Shown here: positions 1 through 13,007 of the stretch, in pieces
Layout: every line of letters begins with the position of its first letter
Position numbering within the stretch: the stretch's first letter is position 1
Assembly: GCA_036346275.1 (NCBI GenBank)
Contig: CM070722.1
Location: 63,029,524 to 63,093,523, forward strand
Direction of reading: 5' to 3'
From: Otatea glauca
Lineage: Eukaryota; Streptophyta; Magnoliopsida; Poales; Poaceae
DNA: 64,000 nt
Made by a program: the position numbers and the translations under genes
Notes under the pieces: model-generated
What the model was told of the DNA's origin: nothing
The model's input: the letters and a program-made list of their open reading frames with translations, nothing else
The model's database searches: none

Positions 1-315
1 TAAGGCTATGTGTTAAAATTTGTACCAACTACGAGAAATTCAACATTGTTGCCAACTGTATGAATAATGCAAAGGACTATATATGAGCCCAACCGAGCTT
101 TCGTGCCACGCATCATTACATCTTATGTGTGCATGAATGCATCTATAGTACTGCGCATTGGCAAATCCAAACATAACCTACACCCTAAACAAATTAAGAG
201 TGAAAGCAATCCGCGATTCCCATCGATGGTTTGCTGTTGGCTTCTAATAAAAATTGTTTGTCCCCAGGATCGCTATACATGTTGAATAAATTACTTACTA
301 ATTGCGACTCATACG

Positions 316-360
<45 letters not shown>

Positions 361-1536
361 TATTATTATTATATATATAATATTTATATATATATATATA
401 TATATATATTGTGGCTTAATTAAGTTACATTGTTTCCCAATAAAGAAAAAAACTTAATTAAGTAGTTCAATTAGGAAGCCATTTTGGACAAGGCTTAACC
501 AGCATTGCTTTGCCTTTGCATTGCAGCATTGAGTTGGTGTCTGTCAAGTGTCAAGAAAGAAAACATCAGCAGGCTACAGGGTGGTGAACACTGAACACTA
601 CCTGCCCCTGCCTGGTCCGTCTTGCTGTGCACAGGAAACTTAAAAGATCATATCACAAGTAGAAGTCTTTCTTTAGTCTCGCCCTCCCTCGGTCTCTCGC
701 CTGTCCACATCGTACGTACGCATCGCACATCCCTAGCTATCAGCTTTCTCTCCGATACTTGGACCGGATTGCAGGCACGCAAAGGCCAAGATCGATATAT
801 GCATACATTGCATACTGGAATCAACTCATGCTTCTCTTGGAAAAGAGAAAGAAAGAGAGAGCTACAAGTAGAAACAAGATCATATCACGTGTCGACCTCT
901 CACAGGCAAACCAATGTTTACCTATTTGACAGCATCTTACACACGTTTTTTTTTTTTGGCCAAGCTAGCATCCAACCAAGAATGTTAAATTAACTTTCCA
1001 TTTTATAAAACACAATGGAAAATCAAAGGGAGAAAAAACAAATAAGAGCACCACTCTCCATGCGTGTCTTCCATCTGACCATCTCCATGGGAGCGTTTCT
1101 CTCTCCAAAACAACCAGGGCGACTTGTTGCACCGAAAGAGCAATGCTTCCCTCTCTGGTGAGCCTAGCTTCGTCCAGTGAGGTGCCAGTGTGCCACTACT
1201 GGGCAAGCAACACGCCAAGAGTTAATGATACCCAGCAGACACGCACACATACTCTCCCTCTCTCTCTCTCTCTCTCCACACACACACATTTCTCCCTCTC
1301 TCTCTCTCTACACAGTGCACTATACACATCGCTCTGTGTGTGTCTCTCTCTCCAGTCTCCAGTGCTTTTTAACCACCCCTGCAGCCTCCTTCACTTACAC
1401 ACAACCAGTGAGCCACACCACACTGATAGCCAGCCACACACCTCCTCCCCTTCCATTCTTGTGCTCCCTAGCTAGCCTCCTACCACTCTGCTACTGCATC
1501 CACGCTTGCACCGCTAGCTCCTTTAGCTGCTAGGCC
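1..1536 (+). promoter_or_regulatory. Upstream region and 5' leader of the SPL gene
   Basis: No coding region is supported here; the short ORFs are AT-rich or CT-rich noise. A TATAAAA at 1004-1010 is a plausible TATA box and would put transcription start near 1035, giving a leader of about 500 nt. The stretch 1255-1360 is rich in CT repeats, a common feature of plant 5' leaders and core promoters. Which promoter is used is inference. Confidence 0.45.
318..411. repeat. (TA)n microsatellite
   Basis: Nearly pure TA dinucleotides at about 319-354 and 385-410 are separated by a short TTATTATT interruption. It lies about 1.1 kb upstream of the SPL start codon. No function is implied. Confidence 0.95.
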
Positions 1537-3702
1537 ATGATGAGCGGTAGGCTAAACATGGCCACGTCTGCGACGAGCGACGACTTCCCATTCGCGGCCA
1601 TGCAGCCCCCGCCCTACGTCGGGTTCGAGCCCGGCATGGCGGCGGCCGGGGCTGGACAGCGCCCGGGGGGCATGCAGCACCACCTGTACGATAACCTCGA
1701 CTTCGCCGCGGCGGCCGCAGCGGCCGCCACCTTGCAGTTCCAGGAGCAGCACCAGCTGCTGACGCTGCCTCCCAACGGCCTCCCCATGGCGCCGCCCACC
1801 ATGCCGATGCCGATGCAGATGCCCATGCCCATGCCCATGCCCATGCCCGGGATGCAGGGCGACGTGTACCCGGCGCTCGGGATCGTGAAGCGCGAGGGCG
1901 GCGGCCCGGGCGGGGACGCGGGAAGGATCGGGCTGAACCTGGGCCGCCGGACTTACTTCTCCCCCGGGGACATGCTGGCGGTGGACCGGCTGCTGATGCG
2001 GTCCCGCCTCGGTGGCGTGTACGGGCTCGGCTTCGGCGGCGCGCACCACCAGCCGCCGCGCTGCCAGGCCGAGGGCTGCAAGGCCGACCTCTCCGGCGCC
2101 AAGCATTACCACCGCCGCCACAAGGTCTGCGAGTACCACGCCAAGGCCGCCGTCGTCGCCGGAGGCGGCAAGCAGCAGCGCTTCTGCCAGCAGTGCAGCA
2201 GGTGAGACTGAGACCTAGCTCGCCCACTGTCCATCCACTCTCTCTCTCTCTCTCTCTCTGCATCGAGAGAGAAGCTACAATCTCTCTGTAGAGACAGTGC
2301 GTGTTCTTGCGTAAAGATGGTATAGCCAAAGCCTAGTAGCGGGCTAGTTAGCTAGGTCGCAAGCTAGAAGCATAGGTTGGGTCAATGGAAGCTTGCCTAT
2401 TCATTTGAACCCTCACCACTACCATTGCTACAAGTTGCCGAGTTGGTCGCATGCTTTAGAGTTGGAGTCTTGGAGATGTGCTTTTGGTTTGTGTTCCTTG
2501 TCTGTTGCGGCCATGGAAGGCTGTGGAAAGCAAGTACCAGTACATCTCAGAGACGACCAGTCATGTTAGAGAAGACAGAAAGAACCCTAGGGCCTGCATG
2601 CATTTGAGCTCGGTTTGGTTCTTGAATTGCGTACGAGTTGCATGACTGGCCTTGGCATGATCGATCGATCCTACCGTTCTTTTCTGACGTGTCTTTTTTA
2701 CCCTTCTCGGGATCGGTAGAGACAAAATCATTTAAAAGCGTAGTATCATGCATGAAAGAATCAAGGGAAAAAGGCTGCGTGGTTTGGCTGCAGAGTGTGG
2801 CCCTACTGATCCAGTCAGGCTTGGCCCTGGGCGTATCTCTGCGTTTGCTTTTCTCTTTATCCCAGCATTGACCAATGTAGTAGCTAGACTAGAACTACCT
2901 AGCATTCATCATTTGAAGCTTTGAACACATCGCAAAGTACGTATATACAAACTTGTACACAATGCAAATACATGCATGAAACATGTATAATTTTGATGGT
3001 TTGTTACTCTAGCATAAACTAATTTGCTCTCTTGTTTGTTCCATCTCACCAGGTTTCATGTGCTCACGGAGTTTGACGAGGCCAAGAGGAGCTGTCGGAA
3101 GCGGCTCGCCGAGCACAACCGTCGCCGGAGGAAGCCCGCTACCAGTACGGTGGTAGCCAAGGACTCGGCGCCACAGTCCAAGAAACCAAACTCCAGCAGC
3201 GCAATCACGAGCTCATACACTACTGACAACAAGAGTAAGCTCCTTGGCACTGCCGATCTCTAGCTACCATTAGGGCAAAATATATATATACGTATGCATG
3301 CTGGTACGTACATTTGGCCATCGATCGCTCAACATTAATTCTAATGTAATTCTCTTATGAGCAGCCTTGGGCGCGACCAAGTCGACCATCTCCTCGAACA
3401 CGAGCGTGATCAGCTGTCTGCAAGACCAGAGCAAGGCGGCAAGGCCAACCCTCACTCTCGGAGCGCCGCCGGAGAAGGACCGCCAGCTCAGCACCATGCT
3501 CCAAGTCCAGGCCGGTCATCACCATCAGGAGCACCACTTCATAACCTCCCTCGTTCAGAACAACGGCAACAACAACATCTTGTCATGCTCTTCAGTGTGC
3601 TCCAGCGCGTTGCCGTCGGCGAACGGGGAGGTGTCCGACCAGAACAACACCACCAGCAACAATGGTAACAACATGCATTTGTTCGAGGTGGACTTCATGT
3701 AG
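1537..3702 (+). CDS. SPL10: SBP-box transcription factor, SPL8/SPL10 type
   Basis: Plant-specific nuclear transcription factor that binds GTAC-core DNA. Three exons join in frame: 1537..2201, 3053..3234, 3365..3702, with GT-AG introns, giving 394 aa. The SBP domain covers residues 176-250. Zinc site 1 is C176, C181, C198, H201 and zinc site 2 is C217, C220, H224, C236. The basic nuclear localisation segment runs from about 233 to 249 and overlaps the second zinc site. Intron 1 falls between the CQQCS and FHV parts of the domain, as is usual for SPL genes. The N-terminus has an alanine run (57-64) and a Met-Pro repeat (about 89-104). The C-terminus ends HLFEVDFM, which I recall from rice OsSPL10. 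I see no miR156 target in the exons, which fits the SPL8/SPL10 clade. The start could be either of two adjacent ATGs; the first is used. Rice relatives act in trichome and salt responses (recalled). Family is certain; the paralogue assignment is likely. Confidence 0.93.
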
Positions 3703-4380
3703 ATGCAAGAAAGCATGGGAGAGCATGGACTTGTGTATCCTTGTGTGTAGGTAAAAGAAAATTAAGGAGAGCAAAAAGAGGGTATAATTTAAATTTAAAG
3801 TATGAAGTGAGAGCTACCAAGTGAAAAGATCGATCAAAAGTGGCAAAGGGTTCCACTGGCTAGCTTGCTTGCTTGGCTAAGCGAGCCTTTCTTTTAACTT
3901 TCTTTCTTTCTTCTTACCAGTGCTGTGTACTGCAAGCATGCATGTCTTTCTGTTTTAGTGGGGAATAATGTTTGTGTTTTTTCTTCTCTTTTTAGTTTCT
4001 TGTTGCAATTAAGTGGGTGTATCAGTAATTTTATCTCCTACTACAAATTAACAGAGATGACTAGATCCAAGATTTACTGTTCCAGGCCCCAACATATATG
4101 TACATTAACTCCAGAATCTTTTTGAATCTGCATGCGATTGCCTCAATTCTGATCATGCAATTTGAGGTAGTTTATTTTTGTTATTATTTGAAGGGCCGGA
4201 GACCAAGCAAGTAACTAACACTTATTGCATGTGAAAAATGGTGCCCCACATATCCTGTGTGGATATATGAACCTTGAATTCACAGGAAGCTGGCTTTAGG
4301 CTACGTACCCAGCATGCATGCATGCATGTTCCTGGAGTTCATTTATTAGACCTGTGCGCAATGAATCCCCTACTAATATA

Positions 4381-4607
4381 CTCCCTCTATACAAATATAG
4401 AGCTTATTATACTCTAATGTAAAATTAACATGGTGTCCCCTTTATACCTTTAATAAATATCTATCTTTACTTTATATTGTATGTCTACATACCTCTATTG
4501 AATTTAGCGCTTAGTGATAATAATTAGGAGTAATATAATCATTTTTAATATTTTTTAGTCTATGTGTCACCAAAAAATATGACTTGTAAGCTTGGGGACG
4601 GAGGGAG
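4381..4607. mobile_element. Stowaway-type MITE
   Basis: The element starts CTCCCTCTAT and ends GGACGGAGGGAG, so the ends are inverted repeats, and TA flanks both sides (4379-4380 and 4608-4609). The 227-bp size, CTCCCTCC ends and TA target duplication are typical of grass Stowaway (Tc1/mariner) MITEs. It lies in the 3' flank of the SPL gene. It has no coding capacity. Confidence 0.85.
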
Positions 4608-7170
4608 TATTTTGTGGGATCTACCTCCAGATACGTTGTAAATAAACCTAGTCGTAAGTAGGTCGTACGATGTCTTTATTTCATGGTATACTAGAAATTT
4701 GAATGCATGACACATCCAAGAATTATGGCAAATATCTATTGCCCTATTAATTCGAAGCTCATGCATGGCATATGGCTTGCCCGATTCAGTTGCCTCCAAG
4801 GCCAGGAGCCCAGGACCACGCATTAAAGCAGCGTACTTATTTCGCGCGTACATGCATACGTACATGTGTGCGCATATATACTCAAGGAAATGATGGAGTG
4901 GGAGAGGGGGAGAGATCAGATGGATCATGATCTGATTTGAGGACTAGCTAGCAGTTTTTCAGTTGAGGGCTATACAAAGTTGAGTACAGACGACTCAAAA
5001 TCAAGCTAGCTAGACTAAACTCAGCTTCGCTTGTTTTAATTAATAACCGGGCGAGCTTGATTTGAGTCGAGTTGGAGAACAATAACTGGAGAGTGGGCCC
5101 GTGCTGAACTTGAACAAGTCTATAACCGAATAGTATAAACATAATAATGCATGCAACTGTACCGGTCTAGAAGTAATCTAGGCTCAAACTCGGCTGCTTG
5201 TTTTTCAACCGAGCTCAGAAAAAGGGCAGAAATCACTACTCGGGTCATTTCTTTTGTGTGAGTGCCAATTTGAGCCAAAAAACTGGTATTATGACTACAC
5301 CTAGCTCATTTCAGTTTCTTCTACTCGATCCACATGTTTATGCAGAGTTCTGACTTGATCCAACACGAATTAACACACGATCATGAATTAATGGAACATT
5401 TCACGAAGGGAAGGTAAGTGCTAATTAAGTACGTACTCGATCACCGGATGACACCACCTCGATCCTTTTGGGCTTTTGGCTCGTCCGATCTTTCATGCAT
5501 TCCTCTTCCTCCTTCACGGCAACTAGCTAGCTCGCGTACGGCACATGCATCTCGACGAAACGCACACCAAATCTACAATTGTCAGTGTTTTATCCGTCCA
5601 TCCTTGTACAGGTGCAGGCCAGGCCAGTGTGCAGCACCCGACCTAGCTAGCTACGCTGCGTGAGTACGGCAGACATCACGTCATGGAGAAACCGACTCTG
5701 ATCTGTGGCAGCGGCTGCCGGGGGCGCGGGGGGGCCCTAGCTACAGCCTTGGACGCATTGCATGCCTGCCTTGCCCTCTCCATGCATCGATCTAGCTATT
5801 TGCCACACATCTGGCGGTTAACTGAAGGCATGTGAGCAGCGTGTATATACATGCATGGAGCCATGCCACCGGGAGATTTTGGTCCGGCCGACCATGTATC
5901 GCATGCATGCACAAATCAAATCAACGAGCAGTGATCGATCTTGACGATCGACAGGCATGCATGCAGTTCTCGACCGGACCAGTGTCACGTGCAGTGCTGG
6001 AACGGTGTATCGATCGATCGATCACTGCTCAGAAAAGCAGGCCGAGCAATGGTGTAAAGTGATAACCACTGCTTGCTCCGTGATGCCGACCAGGCAGCTA
6101 GTGACATCTTGCCTTTTTAGCAGTGATCCTATGCGCTATCCCGATATAATAAGTTGCATAAATTTTTAAAATTAAACAAAGAGATAATTAATTATTATCA
6201 ACTATTTATTTTATACTTTAATATTTATATACTTTTCAAATAGTGATGTACGGAAGCACCTCCGCTCCTTTTTCTTTCTTTTTTTTTCCTTGTCAGTGCA
6301 TTCCGATTGCCGAGTATGGAAGGAAGAGTTGAATTTGATCAGTAGTGCTGTGCGTTTTCTGCGTATTAGGCCGCTAATATCCCAACACAACTAGGGCGGC
6401 CCATGTAGACGCGCTATCGAGAACTACTCAGAAGCAGCAGGCGCAGCGGACGCGCTTCTACGTGGGCCGACGCCGTCCGCTCGGTTCCTCGGTTAACGCG
6501 AATTGTCGGCTGCGCACGCTCGAAATTTACTGGGCCGCGCGGAGAAACAGGGCTCGTCGACGCAGGCGTGCTGCGTGCCATGCCTCCGTCACGTCGTCAA
6601 CCCCGCCGCGCCTTGGCTATCCTACCTGTGCCCTCGGCCGCCGCACTAAACGGCAAGGTGGGCCGCTCTCTCGAAAAGAGCTGGGCGTAGCAACGGCTTG
6701 GTCCATCGGCAACACAGACAAGACGATTGGAGCGCTCGTGCTTACTGCGGATGCAGCTCTGATCACAGATGCAACTTGCTGTTATATAAAAAGGCAACTG
6801 CTAAACTTACGGTTATGATTCCTGCCTTTCTTTGCGTATCCGATGGCAAAAACAGGGGCGAAAATACATATTTTATATGGTCGAAAACTACAAATTGATG
6901 AGCCAGCCAACCAAGTCCAACCTGCTCTGTCTCTCACGAGCCAGAGCACAGTCAAGTGCCGGAGAGCAGAAGAAGCAAGAGAAAGAGAGATGCTTGCGTG
7001 CTTTGTCCAAAACTATACAAAGCTTTATACACATGGTTGGGCTGGTTGCAGGGGCGGAGGACCAGAGCACGTGCCATGAACTCGTGATGTGATTCAGTGA
7101 TTGCAACCGGCTAAGGAGGCACTGGTCATCACAGCACAGTAGCATTTTGTGACGCTGCCGAAATGCTGTC
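4608..7170. other. Intergenic region, nothing recognised
   Basis: About 2.5 kb with no convincing coding frame. It has many CATGCATG-type motifs (for example near 5950). The stretch 6420-6730 is GC-richer but its frames have no recognisable protein. Confidence 0.6.
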
Positions 7171-8018
7171 TCACTGCGCCACCGCGGCGCGGGGCGACCG
7201 GAGGGGCCAGAACGGCCGCTTCCGCTGCTTGGGCGCGCCGGCGCCGGGGACCTCCTTCTCCGAGCTCAGCATGTTCCACATGACCTGCACGTCCTGGTAC
7301 CCGCAGGTCTGCACGTCCTGGTGAAGGCTCAGGATCCCGCACTCTGCGTTGGTCCCATTTGCAAAGAGAGAACAAATTAAGCAGTGTTTAATACTACAAT
7401 TAAGCTGGAAATTTGGTTGCATTATACGAAAAAAAAAGATTGGATGATGAACCACAACCACCACCATAAGGGCTGCAGATTGGGTGGTCCAAAGTAGAAT
7501 TGTACACATACTCCGAATGGGCGGTTGGAGGCAAGAGAGAACGTGTCACAGATTCTTCGCGTGCATGAACCATTACCGATACCTGATCGATTTGTTTGTT
7601 TTCTGTGATTTTTTTTTTGTTGCAATAAACCAACAACGCCCATCTCAAACCCTGTTCTCTACTAGCCGAAGCCTCGAGCTTTTGTACCAACATTAGCTAG
7701 ACGCCTAGATCTACCGGCGTTGCAAACAACCGTATGTTTGCCTACAAAATCTTGACACAATAATTGAAGAGAAGAGTTCGAAGTTTTGATTGCATTGTGC
7801 AAATCCTAAATGCAGCGAGTAGCGAGTTTATTCAGTTCTTGTTTCTGTTCTAACTCAGTGTCCTTAGAACTCCAAGAGAAGCAAGAAACAACGACGTATG
7901 AGCACAGTGGAGGGTTGCACTGTGGCTTACCGCCCTTGCGGACGCGCGCGCGGGCGGCGGCGACGGCGAGCCAGGCGCGGCGCACGGGCGTGATCACCCT
8001 CGCGCGCCACCACGCCAT
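7171..8018 (-). CDS. Conserved small plant protein of unknown function (86 aa)
   Basis: Two exons on the - strand: 8018..7931 and 7343..7171. The intron is GT-AG (donor GGGCG|GTAAGC, acceptor ACGCAG|AGTGC). The codon split G|AG joins the frames and gives 86 aa. The N-terminus starts MAWWRARV and is arginine-rich (an amphipathic or membrane-proximal basic segment). The second exon holds a compact motif, LHQDVQTCGYQDVQVMWNML, followed by a basic tail with KQRKRP. I recall a family of 80-100 aa plant proteins with the same MAWW...P(V/A)RRAWLAV start and CGYxDVxVMWxML core, but no known biochemical role. The ATG is chosen because it begins the conserved part; a longer upstream frame exists but is proline- and arginine-rich and not family-like. 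A TATA box lies about 210 bp upstream. No signal peptide or catalytic motif is seen. Confidence 0.8.
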
Positions 8019-8227
8019 GACGCGCGTTCCGATCTGCTGCCGCCGCCGCCTGGCAGGCTGCCAAGCCTCGCCGCCGCCGGCGCACGGCTCAGCCGGCCGC
8101 CGAGGCAGACCGCCCAGCCTCGCCGTGGTTGGCACCCGCCGCCGGAGGTTCGCGAGGAGCCTTCCTCAGCCTTCCTCTCTGACCTCTCCCGGAGAATCCC
8201 TACATACCACTCACTACCAACAAGGCG

Positions 8228-8236
8228 TTTTATATA
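8228..8236 (-). promoter_or_regulatory. TATA box of the 86-aa protein gene
   Basis: On the - strand the sequence reads TATATAAAA, about 210 bp upstream of the ATG at 8018. Transcription start would be near 8200, leaving a leader of about 180 nt. Confidence 0.6.
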
Positions 8237-8539
8237 AGTGTGTGTTTAGCTCTTGGACTCTCTTTGCTTAATTTCCATGTTTATCTTTTTTTGCCACATG
8301 CACATTTTGTATCCTCTACGTTAGTTGTTAAGATTATTACAGCCAATATTCACGTTAAATTGGCTACCAAATCACGCCATTGTACAATCCGAAGCACTAG
8401 TTTCTGATCAAAATTGCAATAACTAACAGCTAGTAATATTAGTGTTCTTACAGTCACATGTTCACACAGACGATTAGATCATCATCATCTATCTCCCTCT
8501 CTGCCCATTTTTTTTTTCAGATTTAATCTTTTTTATGGC

Positions 8540-9600
8540 TGCTTTGCTAGGGTGGAAATGAGTCAGATACAGGCATATATTACTATTTCCATATCAGAAG
8601 CCATATTTTTATCTTAAATTTAGAATCAGATATAGATTTTTCTAAATACAAATACAAGACAGATGCGGATCGGATTCAAATGGATCATAGATAATTTGGC
8701 GGGTACTACACACAAAAAATATATAACTTTAGCAACGCAAGTAGCAAATTAATGTACCTATTAAGAGATATTGTATCCGACATCGGATATGGAAAGAGAA
8801 GTTTGAATATAGATTAGGACAGATATTTATCTAAAAACAAGAAGGATACTGTCCGAGTAGAGGCCGATACGGATCATAGTTTGCAACGTGTTGGAGATGG
8901 ATATAAAAGATGGTCAAAGGCAAGCCAGACATAACACAATCGAATCAACCAAGTCACATTACTTTTATCTATTTTTTCGTCGACTAGGAGTAGCCTCTGT
9001 AATTTAAAATCTTTGTAATTCGATCCTAATCAATAAAGTTGTGCATCGTCGATTGTTGATCTTCATCGATTACGCCATTAGGTTTGATTTTTCTCCGATT
9101 TTGCTGTGCATCGCCTTCTTTGGAAAAGGTCTATCTTTATCATCTTGTTAGCCCTAATCAGCTAATTAGATTTATCGTTACCCTCAATTTGATTGATTTT
9201 TCAGCTGTTTAGATCTAAGCCGATTATTTTACAAGATCGGCTTTGAGCGAAATTTTAGTTATCTTACCGATTGCAGGATCAAATCAGTTGGCACGCCACG
9301 AATCTAAGAACCAGGCGTTCGTTCAGTATGTTGCGACCGGTAAACCCTGCTTCAAGTTTTTGACGTCAATAGATAGCTATTTTGTTGATTTGTCAAATAT
9401 CTTATAGATATCCTACCAAATACAAATACGAAGTGGGTATTGCTCATCCGTATTTCTCGGGTATGCATCAGGATTAAAAAATAAAATTTCGTACAGATTT
9501 TCTCCAGATACAGCGTTGGATCGAATGGGGATTATCCGCCGCCCCGTTTTGACCCTGCGGTTTGCGATTTGGATGGATGGGTTGTAGCGCGGGTGGGGCA
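8540..9600. repeat. Decayed repeat sequence: hAT-like GATA-rich ends around a gypsy-like LTR remnant
   Basis: From about 8548 (TAGGGTGGAAATGAG) to 8900 and again at 9400-9560 there are many degenerate copies of a CGGATA/CAGATA word, as seen in the subterminal parts of plant hAT elements. Between them, 8930-9310 resembles the end of an LTR: AT-rich U3/R-like sequence, then a TTGGCACGCC motif near 9289 of the kind found just inside gypsy LTRs. No target duplication or intact end was found, so the assignment is weak. Confidence 0.35.
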
Positions 9601-10263
9601 TGCGCTGAAGTTCACGTGCTCCCCCACCAAAATCATTTTGAAATCCGGATCCTGTAGATGCCGTCGGAAGCGGTAAATTGACAAGTGGGGCATTCTTTTT
9701 TTTTCTCGATCCAGTGCCGTCTCCCGATGATGGCGCGAAATGTCGCGCGCTCCGAAACCTCAGAGCTCAGCGTCTCTCTCACCGGTCTTGGTTAGAACTG
9801 CAATGCGTAGTTGGAATAGAAAAAAACAACATGGTAGAACGACAAGCTTTGGAAAGAACGTGACAACTAAAACGAGGATAAGATTCCATAGTTGCATAGC
9901 ATCGCCTCCTTTCGTTGTTAACATCGGTAGTACTCTCCGTGGTCGACTGTAACATGATGTGGTCTCGACCGTGCAGTCACAGTCTGAAGAGGACCTATGG
10001 ATTTGAGGTGTCGACGGTCGGCCCCCGCGCTCCGGCCACACCATGTTTCCCGCCGTCCGCGTGGACATGTCGTCCTGTCGTTCATGCCGTGGAAGCACCG
10101 CCAGCCAGCCAGCACAGATGAGTAATGATGTAATAAAATCTTGGTTGCTGGTACAGATTAATATGCTATTCTCAAAAGCATAGAGTTGATCTTCTTGTAA
10201 CGTGCCTAATTGTGAGGAATCAGCGATGCGAGTAGGTCTCGCTTTGCTTCCAGCGCCCATGCA
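9601..10263. other. Intergenic region, nothing recognised
   Basis: No supported gene. Frames on both strands are short and have no family-like motif. Confidence 0.5.
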
Positions 10264-10620
10264 CAGGGTTCATAATATCGTTGTGATTATCGATCATATT
10301 GTCGGTGGTATATAATATCGGTCGGTAAACTGGTTAAACTTAAAAAATCGAAAAAAATTATGTGACGTAAATATCATGATAATCGCTGAATATCGAGCGA
10401 AAATCGCTCATAAAATCGACCGCCAAATAACACAAGTTCACAAAAATCGCTCAGGTCGATTATCGAGGCATATCGAGCGATTATCGGTGAAAATCATTTT
10501 TATTTTTATTTTTTCATCAAAAAGTTTGATTTTGAGACCATTCAATTCTACCGATTTTCGACCCAATTTTTCCGATTTTCGAAAAGGTCGATTATCGCGA
10601 TATCGATATTGTGAACCTTG
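10264..10620. mobile_element. Short non-autonomous hAT element (357 bp)
   Basis: The left end is CAGGGTTCATAATATCG and the right end, reverse complemented, is CAAGGTTCACAATATCG: a 17-bp terminal inverted repeat with two mismatches. The flanks are CCCATGCA (10256-10263) and CCGATGCA (10621-10628), an 8-bp target duplication with one mismatch, as expected for hAT. The inside is packed with ATCG/CGAT words. A diverged relative lies at 57084-57475. Confidence 0.88.
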
Positions 10621-13007
10621 CCGATGCATTCTGTTGTTAACTGGTGATGTAACATCAGCAACAGGAACAGTTCATTAGCTGTCTCATGCAGGATGCAGCA
10701 CATTTCATATGATATATATGGAGTAATGTTATACATGCATCTATACCCCTTTATAATGCACCTAAGCATTATTTTCTACGTCCACCCCAAATAATGCACC
10801 CCACTAGAGATGGTCCAACCTTCATGCACCCAGCGAAACGTCCCCAGAAACTTGCCTCCATCAAAATTAACCTCTCAGATCTTTCCTCAGCTTTACTCAC
10901 TTACATCCGATGGTCATTGTTTAATGTGTCTAACTCATCCCTGTGGCCCACAACAGATCTCCCCTCATCTCCAGCATCATCTCAAGGAAAAGGAAACAAA
11001 TATCCTGGAATTAAAGAAAAGGAAACAAACGTTCTAGAAAAATAAAAGACCATATATTACGTGCTAGAAAAAGAAAACCGGAAGACAGAGCACTATACTA
11101 GTTTGGTTGTTAGGTTGTTAGATGTATGCTGCAGCACCTTCTGTACCGAACGTGAGATCATGGAATGTACGTGGAAAACTATCATCTCAAGAGGACCACG
11201 TAACAGTGACAGACAAGACTAATAATCACAGATGGCTTCCCATTTAGCATGCTAATCCATAGCCATGTGAGGGAGAAGCAGGAACCGCTGAAGTTTGACC
11301 ATGGATGACAGCACCTCAAAATGATGATAGCATCCCGACTCTAACAACCAGCTCGGTTGGCATCATGAGGTTTCTTATGTGATCAACATCATAATCAACC
11401 ACTGCACAAAGAGTGAGGATTGGTTAACATTTATCCTATGCATAAGTTTTAAGGCAATCACATGCAATAATTACAACCTTCTCAGCACCCAAGTCAACAA
11501 AAGACATACACTATGTAGCTATAATTTGGAAAATAGTTTGAATTCGGTATGTCACATTGAAAATTTTCGTTCGTGCTTATCCAGATTTCGCGAAATAACT
11601 GGCTAAAATTTCTACTCTACAAATACACTATTCACAATCATAATCAGTCAAGGAGACCAGTAGACAGACCCTGCAACAATTATTTCAACATGATTAAAGA
11701 GTTGTCAACAGGAACATCCAATAGCAGGTTTTTGTATGTGCTTCAAGCCTTCAACATGCAGTAAGATAGCAAGCTTGTTCCAAAATAGAGCATACTGTGC
11801 GCTTCATCACATGGATAAGATTAAAAGCATTGGTGCTAATCAGATTGTATATTATAAGGACATGAGAGTTAATACAAATAACAAGTTCAATGATATAAAG
11901 GCAACCCAATATACTAATGCCAGGAACAAAGAGTAACATGATTGACAGGAGATTAGGAGGAATGCCTCTATGCTCTCACTATTTGCACAAACTTTAAAGC
12001 AATAGAGGCTGTGATTAAAAGATGATTATTGCACTAACTACTTTACAGGAAGGACATTTTGGTCATTCTGAAACAGTGAACATTCATCTGTCTACAATTC
12101 TTCTGTTGTGATATTTGAATACTTCTTTTAAGCAGCCATGCAAAGATGTGTGCTTACACCTAAGGGATCACTCAACTTGAGGAATGCCTGATATAATCAT
12201 CCAATACCACTGAAACTGGTTTCTCACAATATATCACTGAAATTTTTTGACAGTAATTCCCCTAGAACACTAATCTGCTAAGTTGCCACCAGCAAACATT
12301 ATGCCTAACGAAGTTTTTTGAGCCATGCCCTCAAAAGTCAAACCAATGAAAAACAGAATGCTACAAATTTAAGGGCAGACTAACGAAACTTAGGAAACAA
12401 TGATTTTGCCGACTAACTGTTGCAGAATATACTCCCGGAATTTATTTAAAGTAATGGCTAGCACGAGACGCATATAGTTCATTTCATAACAATGGTTACT
12501 AATAAATACAAAAACTCCTTTACAGTGATTCTGCAGTGCAGATATGACCAAACTCATAGCAAAAAACTAGAGGTAGCTCATAGCAAAATGTAACATCACT
12601 AAATTTTGTTCACTCTTGCAAGGTTTATAGATAATGTAACAGTAGGTTGAGAAATTCCGTGACTGATGGAACACAGTTGAATGAAAGAAAAACCTGAGTA
12701 ACATTGATATGAAACTAGCTCACACATTGCAACAGAATTCCTGAACAGATGAAATATAAGAAAAATCAAGTATTCATCTAATGATGTTATGACACCTAGC
12801 AGCCTTTCAAAACTCTCATATATGAGGAACCTATCTCTGGAGAAAATAATCAGTATTTCTTCTACTGCACAACAGTGACATGTACAATGCAGATCTAACA
12901 ATGAAGCACTCCACCAAATGCAATCAATACTCGATGCACATGGAAATAACTGCAGTGTTGCATGAGCTGTGTCTTTCGCAAGATGTATTGTGCGAGTGTT
13001 TTCTTCT
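10621..13007. other. AT-rich intergenic region, nothing recognised
   Basis: About 2.4 kb between the short hAT element and the maturase pseudogene. No frame longer than about 80 codons looks like protein, and no terminal repeats were found. Confidence 0.5.

Noticed and set aside
1523..2329. Long antisense ORFs over SPL exon 1
   Set aside because: GC-rich coding DNA opens antisense frames; the - strand frames have Arg/Pro-rich composition and no family-like motif.
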